Source: Desulfobacteraceae bacterium
GTDB taxonomy: Bacteria; Desulfobacterota; Desulfobacteria; Desulfobacterales; Desulfosalsimonadaceae
Assembly: GCA_003599885.1 (NCBI GenBank)
Contig: QZKW01000086.1
Coordinates: forward strand, 1 to 37,938
Length of the DNA stretch: 37,938 nt
Reading direction: 5' to 3'
This document shows positions 1 to 7,719 of the stretch, one piece after another (position 1 is the first letter of the stretch; each line of letters begins with the position of its first letter). A model generated the notes under the pieces. That model searched no databases. It was given only the letters and a program-made list of their open reading frames with translations, and was not told where the DNA came from. The translations under genes were made by a program, and so were the position numbers.

Positions 1-154
1 AACCGATGCTGAACGTCTTCCTGTTTTTCAAAATTTAACAAAAAACTATGTCAAGAACTTTTTTTAAAAAATTGATTTTTTTTACTGAACAGTTACAAAT
101 TTATAAAATTCAGCTTCCTCAGTTTTAATCCTTCCTCAATAATCATAAAAATTT

Positions 155-1303
155 TTAGTAATAAAAAAATTGTTCAACATCTTTCAATGCACTGATAAAA
201 TTATCGATATCTCGTTTGGTATGCAAAGCGGTCAAGCTGATCCGTAAAATGGCTTTGCCCAGCGGAACCGTTGGATAACGGGCCGGCAGTACATAGATAT
301 TTTTTTCCAGCAATTTCCGGGATATACGCCTGGCTTTTTTTTCATCCCCCATCAAGACGGATAAAACATGCGCATCACCGTTGACCTCAAATCCCTGATG
401 CACCAACTTTAATGCCATATACCGGCTGATATCATGCAGATGCCTACGCTGTTCATCCGCCTTTTCGATCATTTCCAGTACGTCCATGGCGGATGCGGCA
501 TGGGCCGCAGGCAAGGTGGTGGTGTAAATCATCGGGGCGCAAAAATTAAGCAGATACTCCTTGATCATTGCCGGAAGCAGTACAAATGCTCCGAATAATC
601 CCAATGCCTTACCAAACGTCCCAATGGCGATATCAGCCACCGGCCTTGCCAGGCCTTTTCCCTTTTCACCCAGGACACCAAACGCATGGGCTTCATCGAC
701 CACGCATAAAAATTGACTTTGGGATTTGACGGTCAACAAGTCGTCACAAGGCAACACGTCACCATCCATGCTGAACAGAGATTCGGTGATCACCGCGGCC
801 TGGCCGTCGGCGCAGGCATCAAGCCGTTTTTTAAGGTGGGCGAGGTTGTTGTGATTATATCCGTAAATATGCGCCCGGCTGAGCATCAAGCCATTAACGC
901 TGCTGGCATGGATATGCTTGTCAAAGAAAACCCTGTCTCCTTTTTCAAAAAGTGCGGCCAAAATTCCGGCATTGGCTTGAAACCCACTGGGGAAAAAAAG
1001 AGCGGCCTGATAACCAAAATAATCGGCAAACGCATCTTCAGCCTGGCAGATGATCCGGTAGTTGCCGGAAACCAGCCGGGATGAGGAGGCGGACGCGCCA
1101 AGTGTTTCAAAATGCCGGGCCACTTTCTGAGCCAGGGCCTGTGAAGATCCTAAGCCCAAATAATCATTGGACCCGAAATTCAATATTCGGCGACTGTCAA
1201 TGCATAAATATTTTCCGTTCCGCTGATCAATCCTTATTGGATCGCGATACAAGCCCTGCTCTTTTTGCAGGTTCAATCGGTCATGATATCGCTTTGCAAA
1301 CAT
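155..1303 (-). CDS. bioF: BioF-like 8-amino-7-oxononanoate synthase (alpha-oxoamine synthase)
   Basis: PLP-dependent fold type I enzyme of 382 aa, the normal length for alpha-oxoamine synthases, which condense an acyl thioester with an amino acid and release CO2 (BioF: pimeloyl thioester plus alanine to KAPA). Seen: the FGSNDYLGL element near residue 43, SSRLVSG, the DEAHAFGVLG cofactor-binding segment, and GTFGKALG with the Schiff-base lysine at K232. It is the last gene of a seven-gene operon of fatty-acid-type enzymes and overlaps the preceding hotdog gene by about 30 bases, so translation is probably coupled. That neighbourhood suits dedicated pimeloyl-ACP synthesis for biotin, and the window encodes a biotin enzyme. 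BioA, BioB and BioD are not in view, so another amino acid or acyl chain (as in serine palmitoyltransferase-like enzymes) cannot be excluded. The family call is firm; the substrate is inferred. Confidence 0.82.
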   Translation of the reverse strand: MFAKRYHDRLNLQKEQGLYRDPIRIDQRNGKYLCIDSRRILNFGSNDYLGLGSSQALAQKVARHFETLGASASSSRLVSGNYRIICQAEDAFADYFGYQAALFFPSGFQANAGILAALFEKGDRVFFDKHIHASSVNGLMLSRAHIYGYNHNNLAHLKKRLDACADGQAAVITESLFSMDGDVLPCDDLLTVKSQSQFLCVVDEAHAFGVLGEKGKGLARPVADIAIGTFGKALGLFGAFVLLPAMIKEYLLNFCAPMIYTTTLPAAHAASAMDVLEMIEKADEQRRHLHDISRYMALKLVHQGFEVNGDAHVLSVLMGDEKKARRISRKLLEKNIYVLPARYPTVPLGKAILRISLTALHTKRDIDNFISALKDVEQFFYY

Positions 1304-1713
1304 GTAAATAACCGTTCATAATGAGATTGCAATCGGTTTTGGTCAAATCGATCATCATAGGCGATGGTGGCAAACAGAAATTGCCCATTGATCACGATTT
1401 GATCATTTTTAAGGGCTGTCAAATGATAACCATATGCATATTGGCTCCGGGAGGTTCGTTTCCCTTTCAGTTGATAGGTGCCGTTTAGCTCCAGGCCTGG
1501 ATTAAAACCGCATTCTTCGATGATCAGCAGCATGGCATGACGGCTGAATTGATTCGCATATCTCACGTGCATGGCGCCTAGTTGCGCCAGGCTTTCGATT
1601 CCCAGCCAGACAGGTGTTTCCGCAAATGTTTTTTCGGCGACGATGGTGTTTTCCCGCACCTGGGTAATCCGGTCGAGCAAAATAAACCGGTCTTGACCGG
1701 AACAAACCGTCAT
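1273..1713 (-). CDS. ApeP-like hotdog-fold protein, putative dehydratase partner
   Basis: Protein of about 146 aa resembling the ApeP/FabZ-like 3-hydroxyacyl-ACP dehydratases. Seen: an N-terminal FILLDRI segment and a VWLGIESLAQ helix whose Glu (residue 40 from this start) matches the acidic catalytic residue of FabZ/FabA. The HFPG-type catalytic histidine expected about 14 residues earlier is absent, and no His occurs in that stretch. The other hotdog protein in this operon has the opposite pattern, so the two may form one composite active site. I chose the ATG at 1713 because it overlaps the ketosynthase stop as ATGA; an in-frame ATG at 1722 is also possible. It lies between ketosynthase and bioF-like genes. 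The hotdog call is fairly sure; catalytic function is inference. Confidence 0.66.
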   Translation of the reverse strand: MTVCSGQDRFILLDRITQVRENTIVAEKTFAETPVWLGIESLAQLGAMHVRYANQFSRHAMLLIIEECGFNPGLELNGTYQLKGKRTSRSQYAYGYHLTALKNDQIVINGQFLFATIAYDDRFDQNRLQSHYERLFTCLQSDIMTD

Positions 1714-2921
1714 GATTTCCATTTTCGTATCACCAAAGCCGCATTCTGGCCGCCAAACCCGAAATTTTCAATTAGAACATGTTCTGCTGCAAATGCCATT
1801 GTTTTATTCACAAACGCAACATCGGACCGGCACGGGTGCTTGAGATTGCGGATGGCCGGCAGCAGTTCATTGCCGAGCAACACCAGATTCAGTCCCAATT
1901 CTACTGCGCCGCACGCCGCACTCACATGCCCGATCCATGATTTTAATCCAATGACATATGGGGTACGCCCCCCGAAAACATCCGCGATCACGTCGGCTTC
2001 GACCTGATCGTTCAATTGCGTCCCTGTGCCGTGGGCCGAAACATAATCGATCTGTTCCGGTAAAATATTCGCCTCACGCAAAACATTTTGAATGGCAAGC
2101 CTGGCGAATTTTCCATCCGGTCGGGGTGCGGTCATGGCATAGCCGTCCATGGTCGCGCTGTACCCGCATATTTCCGCGTAAATGTGGGCGCCCCGCTGCC
2201 GGGCATGGGCAATGTTTTCAAGCACAAAAAAAGCACCGCCTTCACCCGGTACAAATCCGTTGCGTGATTCGTCAAACGGGCGGCTGGCGGTATCAGGCGT
2301 CCCGTTTACCATGCATAATGCCTGGGCTTTGCGATAGGCCAGAATCCCTCCGGACGACAGCCGGGAATCCCCTCCTCCGGCCATCGCCACATCCAGATAC
2401 CCGTGTTTGATTTTTCGATAGGCCTGGCCGATGGCCTGTAAAGAAGCGCTGCAGGCGGTTGCTATGGTCAGGTTCTCGCCATGAATTCCTAAAACTTGGG
2501 ATATGGCGGAAGCCCCGGTATTGGGCAGAAACCTGAGCATCCAAAGCGCATTCAACGCGGAATCATCCAATTGACCGTTTTTGATCGCGACCAATTCTTT
2601 TTCCAGGTCCAGATTGGGTCCGACCCCGGCAAATAGTCCTGCCAGATCCAGACATGCTTTGTCGATACCGGCATTTTCAACAGCAGCCACTGCTGCCGCA
2701 AGGGCGAATTGGAATCCGGGGTTCAAATAGCGCAGATTCTTGAATCGGCCGGTGTAAGCTTTGACATCAAATCCGCAAACCGGGCTTATCACGATTTCCG
2801 GATCATGCCGAGATCGCCTGAAACATACCTGATCATTTTTGAATGACCGCAGGATGGTTTCCGGGCAATGACCTAAAGCGGAAATAATTCCCATGCCGGT
2901 GATGACGACTCTGTTTGACAT
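1710..2921 (-). CDS. Beta-ketoacyl-ACP synthase (FabF/KAS II-type)
   Basis: Ketosynthase of 403 aa that would elongate a carrier-bound acyl chain by decarboxylative condensation with malonyl-ACP. The thiolase-fold triad is visible: nucleophile C157 in TACSAS, H297 in SAHGTGT, and H332 in WIGHVSAACGA preceded by K327. The last motif departs from the usual KSxxGHxxGA form. Length is normal for FabF. The gene follows the nitroreductase gene by a few bases and overlaps the following hotdog gene by 4 bases. Only one ketosynthase occurs in the operon, with no chain-length-factor partner, so it probably acts as a homodimer. It could serve pimeloyl-ACP formation or a small specialised lipid; nothing here fixes chain length. 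Confidence 0.85.
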   Translation of the reverse strand: MSNRVVITGMGIISALGHCPETILRSFKNDQVCFRRSRHDPEIVISPVCGFDVKAYTGRFKNLRYLNPGFQFALAAAVAAVENAGIDKACLDLAGLFAGVGPNLDLEKELVAIKNGQLDDSALNALWMLRFLPNTGASAISQVLGIHGENLTIATACSASLQAIGQAYRKIKHGYLDVAMAGGGDSRLSSGGILAYRKAQALCMVNGTPDTASRPFDESRNGFVPGEGGAFFVLENIAHARQRGAHIYAEICGYSATMDGYAMTAPRPDGKFARLAIQNVLREANILPEQIDYVSAHGTGTQLNDQVEADVIADVFGGRTPYVIGLKSWIGHVSAACGAVELGLNLVLLGNELLPAIRNLKHPCRSDVAFVNKTMAFAAEHVLIENFGFGGQNAALVIRKWKS

Positions 2922-2931
2922 TTAAACGACG

Positions 2932-3597
2932 CTAAATAACCCTGTAAAATTTTTCCACGGCATCTTTGGAGCACTGCGCCGGCTTTTCATCCGCAAATCC
3001 AACCGTAATAAAGCACTTGATGACAGCATCCTCTATATTTAAAATATGTTCGACGGGTTTTTTTTGATCCGCCTGGTGGATAAAAACCAGCGGCGCCGTC
3101 AGAATACAGGCCCCTAATCCGAGTTCCTGGGCTTTTAATAAAAAATGACTCAAAGACAACCCCACAGATAGATTCATATCCGTATCATGACGAAAGTCCT
3201 GTTTCATGATTCCGGCATCTATCATTTGATGCGCAAAGCCGGACAAAGGGTTTTGGGTTCCCACGGCAAATAAAACCGGGGCATGCAGCATAAAATCGGA
3301 ATAGCGGAAATAGGCATTGATCCAGTTGCGGATCCGTTTGCCGGCGCCAAGATTTTGATGCTGCTTCAAAAACCAGTCATGTCCGGTTTCAATCGCCTGA
3401 TTCAATTGGTTGCGGATTTGGGCGGATGCGATCCGAAAAAACCGGACCGGTTGACTGTTCGAAGGTGATGGCGCCATTTGGGCGCACCGGACCATCGAAA
3501 GGATCCACTCTTCCGAAGGCAAATCAGGTTTGTATTTCCGGATGCTCCGGCGCTCATGAATCAAACGATCCAGGGCGCTTATCAGGCACGGTTGCAT
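2932..3597 (-). CDS. Nitroreductase-family FMN oxidoreductase
   Basis: Protein of about 221 aa with the nitroreductase-family layout: an N-terminal RRSIRKYKP segment (FMN phosphate contact), then PSPSNSQPVRF, and a C-terminal half with the LGLGACILTAP segment typical of the family. These are usually homodimeric, FMN-dependent, NAD(P)H-using enzymes. The ATG at 3597 overlaps the carrier-protein stop as TGATG with an AAGG ribosome-binding sequence just upstream, so I prefer it to an in-frame start at 3627. Its place inside a fatty-acid-like operon is unusual. The operon has no FabI/FabK/FabL-type enoyl reductase, so this flavoprotein might reduce an intermediate. That role is speculation; the family assignment is good. 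Confidence 0.75.
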   Translation of the reverse strand: MQPCLISALDRLIHERRSIRKYKPDLPSEEWILSMVRCAQMAPSPSNSQPVRFFRIASAQIRNQLNQAIETGHDWFLKQHQNLGAGKRIRNWINAYFRYSDFMLHAPVLFAVGTQNPLSGFAHQMIDAGIMKQDFRHDTDMNLSVGLSLSHFLLKAQELGLGACILTAPLVFIHQADQKKPVEHILNIEDAVIKCFITVGFADEKPAQCSKDAVEKFYRVI

Positions 3598-3974
3598 CAG
3601 GCCGCCTTTTTGGATTTTGTCTGCCATTCAATATAGGCAATCAGATCCTTGACCTTCAGAACCGGGCCCTGATCAAGATCTGCCAGGATTTCAGCAATCC
3701 TTTTGGTTGAAAGAAACGGAAATCTGCCGGTCAGCCCGGCCAGGCGATCCTGTGAATCCGGTATATTTTGGATATAAAGCCGCAAATTCCTCAAAAACAG
3801 ATCATCATCATTGATTTCAATCGCAAACCGGTTGTTCAAAGATACCGCCAGTTCCAGAAAATCGATGGATTCTGCGCACAAATCCCTGACCAAATAAGTG
3901 TCCGTGGTGATTTCTTTTTCATCGACGTCAAGCAGTTCGACCAATATTTGTCTGATTTCCTTAAAAATATCCAC
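3597..3974 (-). CDS. Acyl carrier protein with long C-terminal extension
   Basis: Carrier protein of 125 aa, longer than the roughly 80 aa of housekeeping ACP. The phosphopantetheine attachment serine is S36 in AESIDFLEL, a variant of the DSLDxxEL motif. Helix 1 (residues 1-17) and the acidic loop DVDEKEITTD fit the four-helix ACP fold. The C-terminal 50 residues include FPFLSTKRIAEILADL and a last helix ending in a lysine-rich tail, which could hold a partner-recognition element. It sits between the SDR and nitroreductase genes and its stop overlaps the next start. It presumably carries the growing chain for the ketosynthase, SDR and hotdog proteins of this operon. Confidence in the carrier role is good; in the specific chain, low. 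Confidence 0.8.
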   Translation of the reverse strand: MDIFKEIRQILVELLDVDEKEITTDTYLVRDLCAESIDFLELAVSLNNRFAIEINDDDLFLRNLRLYIQNIPDSQDRLAGLTGRFPFLSTKRIAEILADLDQGPVLKVKDLIAYIEWQTKSKKAA

Positions 3975-4010
3975 GAAATCATTTTCCTTTTTATGCTTAG
4001 GGCTATAAAT

Positions 4011-4754
4011 TCATTTTACGGCGGACATGCCGCCATCCATGGTGATGCTTGTGGCGTTTATACCGGAGGCGCTGTCAGTGAGCAGAAACAAAATCACATC
4101 CGCGATTTCCTCACAAGAGAGCATCCGCTTGATCGGTATTTGATCCATAATACGCTGCTCATGTTTTTCGATAAACGATTTGGCCCTTCCTGCGTCCACA
4201 TAACCGGGCCTGACACAAATCGTGGTAATACCCTTGCTCGCCAGTTCGATGCCCACGGCATTGTAAAGTGATTCAGCGCCATTTTTGGCAGCGGCATAAA
4301 ATCCCTGTCCCGGGCTCTGCCGTGCTGCGGCTGTGGAAGAGACATACACCATTCGCCCTTTTTTTTGGGTCAGCATGGCCCGGGCCGCAGTCTTGATCAT
4401 GATGGTCCGGTTGTTGAGGCTGGCCTCAAAAAACGATTGCACCCTTTGCGCATCAGTCGCGGCAATCAGGCCCTCCAGATCGTCTTGAGCAAAATCGACC
4501 AGGTAATCCAACTTATTTTCAATCGTTTCAAAGGACTGGCCGATGCTGTGGACGCGATCCAGATCCAGATACTCCGCCGCATATTTTCCTTCAAAATCTC
4601 CCAATCGGGATTCAAGTTTTTTCTGACCGGATTCGGACCTGAACGTCATGATCGGAAAAAGACCCGATAGAATCATTTTTGGCGCCAGGGTCAAGGCCAT
4701 ATCACACGTGCCGCCGACGATCAGGCATTTTGTTCCGGTAAACCTCATGTTCAT
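4011..4754 (-). CDS. Short-chain dehydrogenase/reductase, FabG-like 3-oxoacyl-ACP reductase
   Basis: SDR of 247 aa, the usual FabG length. Catalytic residues are visible: serine in VYVSSTAAA (S139/S140) and the YxxxK pair Y153/K157 in GFYAAAKNG; CVRPGYVDAG and the C-terminal ITMDGGMSA are typical of FabG-like SDRs. Two signatures are off: the Rossmann loop reads GGTCDMA rather than TGxxxGIG, and the NNAG motif is replaced by FAQDD. The cofactor pocket may therefore differ from standard FabG, although the catalytic site looks intact. It overlaps the upstream hotdog gene by 4 bases (ATGA). The role is probably reduction of the 3-oxoacyl-ACP made by the operon's ketosynthase. Confidence 0.78.
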   Translation of the reverse strand: MNMRFTGTKCLIVGGTCDMALTLAPKMILSGLFPIMTFRSESGQKKLESRLGDFEGKYAAEYLDLDRVHSIGQSFETIENKLDYLVDFAQDDLEGLIAATDAQRVQSFFEASLNNRTIMIKTAARAMLTQKKGRMVYVSSTAAARQSPGQGFYAAAKNGAESLYNAVGIELASKGITTICVRPGYVDAGRAKSFIEKHEQRIMDQIPIKRMLSCEEIADVILFLLTDSASGINATSITMDGGMSAVK

Positions 4755-5068
4755 CGCAGGATCGATCCCCTTACCAGTACGGTATCGTTAGCCAGAAGTT
4801 CGCACTCGATTTTAGATGCATGTTCCGATCTCTGAAATATCCGGTACCGGTATGTTCCCGGTGTCACCCATTTAATGAATCTGAAATTGGACAGCGTCAC
4901 TGTCTGTCCGCATTGGCCGCACTTTTGCAGCACCTTTAAAAATGCGGCGATGATCAGGGTGCCCGGAACAATCGGATGGCCTGGAAAATGATCCCGAAAG
5001 ATCGGGTCTTTCGGATCGAATTCAAATATGCCGTAATGGATGATCAACATTATCTTGACCGATCTCAC
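4751..5068 (-). CDS. FabZ/ApeI-like hotdog protein, putative dehydratase subunit
   Basis: Small hotdog protein of 105 aa, shorter than FabZ (about 150 aa). It carries the catalytic-histidine motif HFPGHPIVPG (H27), which in FabZ is followed by an IIEALAQ helix holding the catalytic Glu. Here that position is alanine (A41 in LIIAAFLK), so the acidic residue is missing. In FabZ and FabA dimers the His and acidic residue of one active site come from different subunits, so pairing with the other hotdog protein of the operon could restore a site. A GTG start at 5068 is supported by AAAGGAG about 7 bases upstream; an ATG at 5050 has no comparable site. It is the first gene of the operon. Confidence 0.7.
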   Translation of the reverse strand: MRSVKIMLIIHYGIFEFDPKDPIFRDHFPGHPIVPGTLIIAAFLKVLQKCGQCGQTVTLSNFRFIKWVTPGTYRYRIFQRSEHASKIECELLANDTVLVRGSILR

Positions 5069-5493
5069 ATCAATCTCCTTTAGGACAGAAGGTAATGCCC
5101 CCGGAGTGTTCAGTTCTCACCATAGCTGGAAACGGCTACTTGGCCGCCGAAATCATCACCATTTCAGCCCGTGTACCGGGGTGTGGAAAGGAACATATAT
5201 AATCGTGTCAGAAATTTTCTAATACAGAGGCATAAGTTGCGCTCACGGGGCACCTGTCCGTTTCCATCGGAGAGAGTATTTGGCGAAAAGGGAGTGCTCT
5301 TGTCGAGACCGATGAAGACAACCGCCCGCCGTGTGCCATGAAGTGAAGTCAGTTGAAATACCAGATGCGGTAGCTCCGCATGTCCGGCTTGATGAGCGGG
5401 AATTGAAAACGGGGCTGTAATCTACAGCCCCCGTCCTCGACCGTCCTGCTTAATTTGGCAATTGCAACATAATTTTGGATTTTGAAATGGTTT
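5069..5493. other. Non-coding gap between two minus-strand operons
   Basis: About 425 bases with no convincing gene. The part next to the hotdog gene should hold the promoter and ribosome-binding site of the 155-5068 operon. A short plus-strand reading near 5096-5200 looks faintly coding but has no family I recognise and ends quickly. The left-to-right half from about 5225 is richer in G+C and holds the hairpins listed separately. Confidence 0.5.
5361..5433 (+). ncRNA. Structured stretch with two strong hairpins; possible group II intron 3' remnant or terminator
   Basis: Two adjacent hairpins are visible: ATGCGG/CCGCAT at 5365-5370 and 5376-5381 around a 5-base loop, and GGGGCTGTA/TACAGCCCC at 5411-5419 and 5423-5431 around a 3-base loop. 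The first, read on the plus strand with its flanking CCAG and GTCCGG, resembles domain V of bacterial group II introns, in which a two-base bulge and a distal helix follow this pattern. No reverse transcriptase gene is present, so it would be only a 3' fragment. The second hairpin could alternatively be a terminator for the racemase gene on the minus strand, but no U-run follows. The structure is certain; its identity is not. Confidence 0.35.
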
Positions 5494-6675
5494 CTATTCA
5501 AAAAGTCCGGAAGTTTTAAAATTTTCAATCTCCTTCTCTGAATACCCTAATTTTAAGAGGACTTCTCTATTGTCGGTGCCTTCGGGCTGTCCTGCTTTAG
5601 AGTATTTCAACGGGGTTTCGGAAAACCGGATGGGAGTTCCGATCTGGCGGACAGAATCACCGCCCGGAAGTTCCACATCAACCAATAGCCCCCTGTGTTT
5701 GGCCTGGGGGTCATTTAACGCCTCAAAAAGTGTCAAAACCGGTTCCACGCAGGCATCAACATCTTTAAAGGCCCCTTCCCACTCGTCTCGGGTCTTTGTT
5801 TTGATTACTTCCCGAACTTTTGCTTTAACTTGCAAAACATCCTTTGGCATCACACCGCCTTTAATCAGATCCGGGCATCCAATGGTGTTGCAGAAGGCAG
5901 AAAAAAACTGTGGTTCCAGCCCGCCGAAACTAATATATTTATTATCTTTTGTCTCGTAAAAATCATAAAGACAGCCGCCGTTTAAAATTTCCCCTTCTCT
6001 TTCCGGTTCCAAGCCATTCACCAGAGCAGCCGCTCCAGTCATGGCATTGAACGGCATGACACCATCCATCATTGAAATATCAATATGTTGTCCTTTACCT
6101 GTATTTTTACGATAAAGAACTGCAGCCAGGACTCCTATAACCACGTTATTTGCGCCTGATGCCACATCTGCAATCTGCATACCTGTTAAAACAGGCCCGT
6201 CAGCCTTTGTTCCCGAATAAGACATCAGCCCTGAACGGGCGAGATAATTAATGTCATGACCGGCTCTTTTAGAATAAGGACCATCCTGGCCGTAACCAGT
6301 CAAAGAACAGTAAATAAGCCCTGGATTTATTTGTTTAAGATGCTCATATCCCAACCCGAATTTATCCATGATACCCGGTCTGAATTGTTCCACAAGAATA
6401 TCATACTCCGAGATGAGCTGTCTTACAATCGTTATAGCCTGGGCTTTTTTAAGATTGAGGGTGATAGAGCGTTTCCCACGCCCCAACCAGGCAAGATTTG
6501 CAGAAATCGATGTACCATGGAGGTAAGGCGGCATCAGAGTCGCAATGTCTGGCCGTGATCCTGACACGACTTTCAAAGTATCCGCCCCAAGATCAGTTAA
6601 CACCATAGTAGCGTATGGTCCGGGCAAAAGAGTTGAAAAATCAAGTATTTTTAAATGCTCTAAAGGTCCCGACAT
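5494..6675 (-). CDS. Alpha-methylacyl-CoA racemase (CoA-transferase family III fold)
   Basis: Protein of 393 aa of the CaiB/BaiF fold. Features favour the racemase branch (AMACR/MCR) over true CoA transferases: AGHDINYLA with H140, an acidic residue D170 in QIADVASG, and FYETKDNKYISFGGLEPQF containing E241; MCR uses equivalent His, Asp and Glu positions. AMACR epimerises the methyl-bearing carbon of 2-methylacyl-CoA so that the acyl-CoA dehydrogenase receives the S isomer. It is transcribed with the methylmalonyl-CoA cluster and two acyl-CoA dehydrogenases lie upstream in the same direction, which suits methyl-branched acyl-CoA oxidation. A CoA-transferase role with a different acid is the main alternative. 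Confidence 0.78.
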   Translation of the reverse strand: MSGPLEHLKILDFSTLLPGPYATMVLTDLGADTLKVVSGSRPDIATLMPPYLHGTSISANLAWLGRGKRSITLNLKKAQAITIVRQLISEYDILVEQFRPGIMDKFGLGYEHLKQINPGLIYCSLTGYGQDGPYSKRAGHDINYLARSGLMSYSGTKADGPVLTGMQIADVASGANNVVIGVLAAVLYRKNTGKGQHIDISMMDGVMPFNAMTGAAALVNGLEPEREGEILNGGCLYDFYETKDNKYISFGGLEPQFFSAFCNTIGCPDLIKGGVMPKDVLQVKAKVREVIKTKTRDEWEGAFKDVDACVEPVLTLFEALNDPQAKHRGLLVDVELPGGDSVRQIGTPIRFSETPLKYSKAGQPEGTDNREVLLKLGYSEKEIENFKTSGLFE

Positions 6676-6795
6676 TATTACAATCTCCTATTTAATTATA
6701 TAAACGATTCTTAAACATACTGAGATTATCAGACTTTCATTATTTGTTATGGGTCAGGATGGAATAAAAATTGTTATTTCAATTTTATCAATAAT

Positions 6796-7683
6796 TTAAA
6801 ATTGAAATAGATCAAATCGAAAATTCTCAAGGTCAATATAAGCCATTTTGTTTCGGAGAATCTTTCCCCGTTTAAGAATAATTTTAATAACTTCCATGGC
6901 TTCCAGTCCGCCTATTATGCATGGAGTTATTGATGGGACGCCAAGAATCTTTTCCATCTGTTCTGGAATTTTTCCTCCAAGATTTTTAGTTGCATATAAT
7001 TTCTCAAGATCCATATCTTCAGGGAAAATTGTCATTACATGGCCATCAAAACCTGCCACAGCGCCATGAACCATCGGAATCCTCATTTTTTTTACAGCCC
7101 GACCAAGAACAAAGCGATCTTCTATATTATCAAGGGCATCTACAACAACGTCAGCATCTTTGATAATTTCATAAGCATTGTTTTTATAAAGTTTTTCATT
7201 TCGGGATATTATTTCAACAGCAGGATTTACTAAATTTACGGCAAGCCGAGCTTCGGAAGATTTCGGCGAGCCTATAGAGGACATCTTTGATAATACTTGG
7301 CGATTGAGGTTTGTCTCATCAAAAGTATCATGATCAACAACAATAAGCCGACCGATGCCGATTCTGGCAAGAAGCATGACAACATACCCGCCGAGACCGC
7401 CGGATCCGATAACAGAAACAGTTGATTCTGATAATTTAAGCTGTTCATCTATCGAAATAATGTCACGGTTACGAAGATATATGTGAGGACAAATACCGAG
7501 TTTTAAAGCTTCAATGTAAACCTTACGAATGGAACACCCCAATGCACCGCTGATCTCTACCGCTTTCTCGTTGCTGATAATACGGACTTTTCTGCCAACC
7601 GGATCGAAAATTTCTATTGATTTTCTATTCAGGGACTCCTGAATATCAGGCTTTATACCAGGATTCAAATTGTTGCTCCTCAT
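6796..7683 (-). CDS. E1-like adenylating enzyme (ThiF/MoeB/HesA family), no zinc CxxC motifs
   Basis: Protein of 295 aa: an unusual N-terminal domain of about 85 residues, then a Rossmann ThiF domain with GSGGLGG (93-99), VVDHDTFDETNLNRQ and VVDALDN, and the closing motif GGLEAMEVIK (258-267). Family members adenylate the C-terminal glycine of a ubiquitin-like protein (MoaD, ThiS). Only three cysteines are present (C50, C65, C255), so the CxxC zinc pairs of MoeB/ThiF are missing. A MoaD/ThiS-like protein ending in GG is encoded 12 kb upstream in the same direction and is the obvious partner. Start: ATG 7683 has no upstream Shine-Dalgarno, whereas a TTG at 7668 has AGGAG 7 bases before it. Neither tungsten nor molybdenum enzymes are in view. 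The target is unknown. Confidence 0.8.
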   Translation of the reverse strand: MRSNNLNPGIKPDIQESLNRKSIEIFDPVGRKVRIISNEKAVEISGALGCSIRKVYIEALKLGICPHIYLRNRDIISIDEQLKLSESTVSVIGSGGLGGYVVMLLARIGIGRLIVVDHDTFDETNLNRQVLSKMSSIGSPKSSEARLAVNLVNPAVEIISRNEKLYKNNAYEIIKDADVVVDALDNIEDRFVLGRAVKKMRIPMVHGAVAGFDGHVMTIFPEDMDLEKLYATKNLGGKIPEQMEKILGVPSITPCIIGGLEAMEVIKIILKRGKILRNKMAYIDLENFRFDLFQF

Positions 7684-7719
7684 TGCTCAAAATTTATTTT
7701 GCCTGAAATAAAAAATAAG

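Noticed and set aside
713-1084. Plus-strand ORF of 123 codons opposite the bioF-like gene
   Set aside because: It is antisense to a clearly conserved enzyme, has no ribosome-binding site and no recognisable family; it is a shadow.
1958-2410. Plus-strand ORF of 150 codons opposite the ketosynthase
   Set aside because: Low-complexity Arg/Pro-rich product antisense to the catalytic core of the ketosynthase; a shadow.
5096-5200. Short plus-strand reading that looks faintly protein-like before the racemase operon
   Set aside because: About 33 codons before a stop, no family recognised and no homologous continuation; not enough to call a gene fragment.
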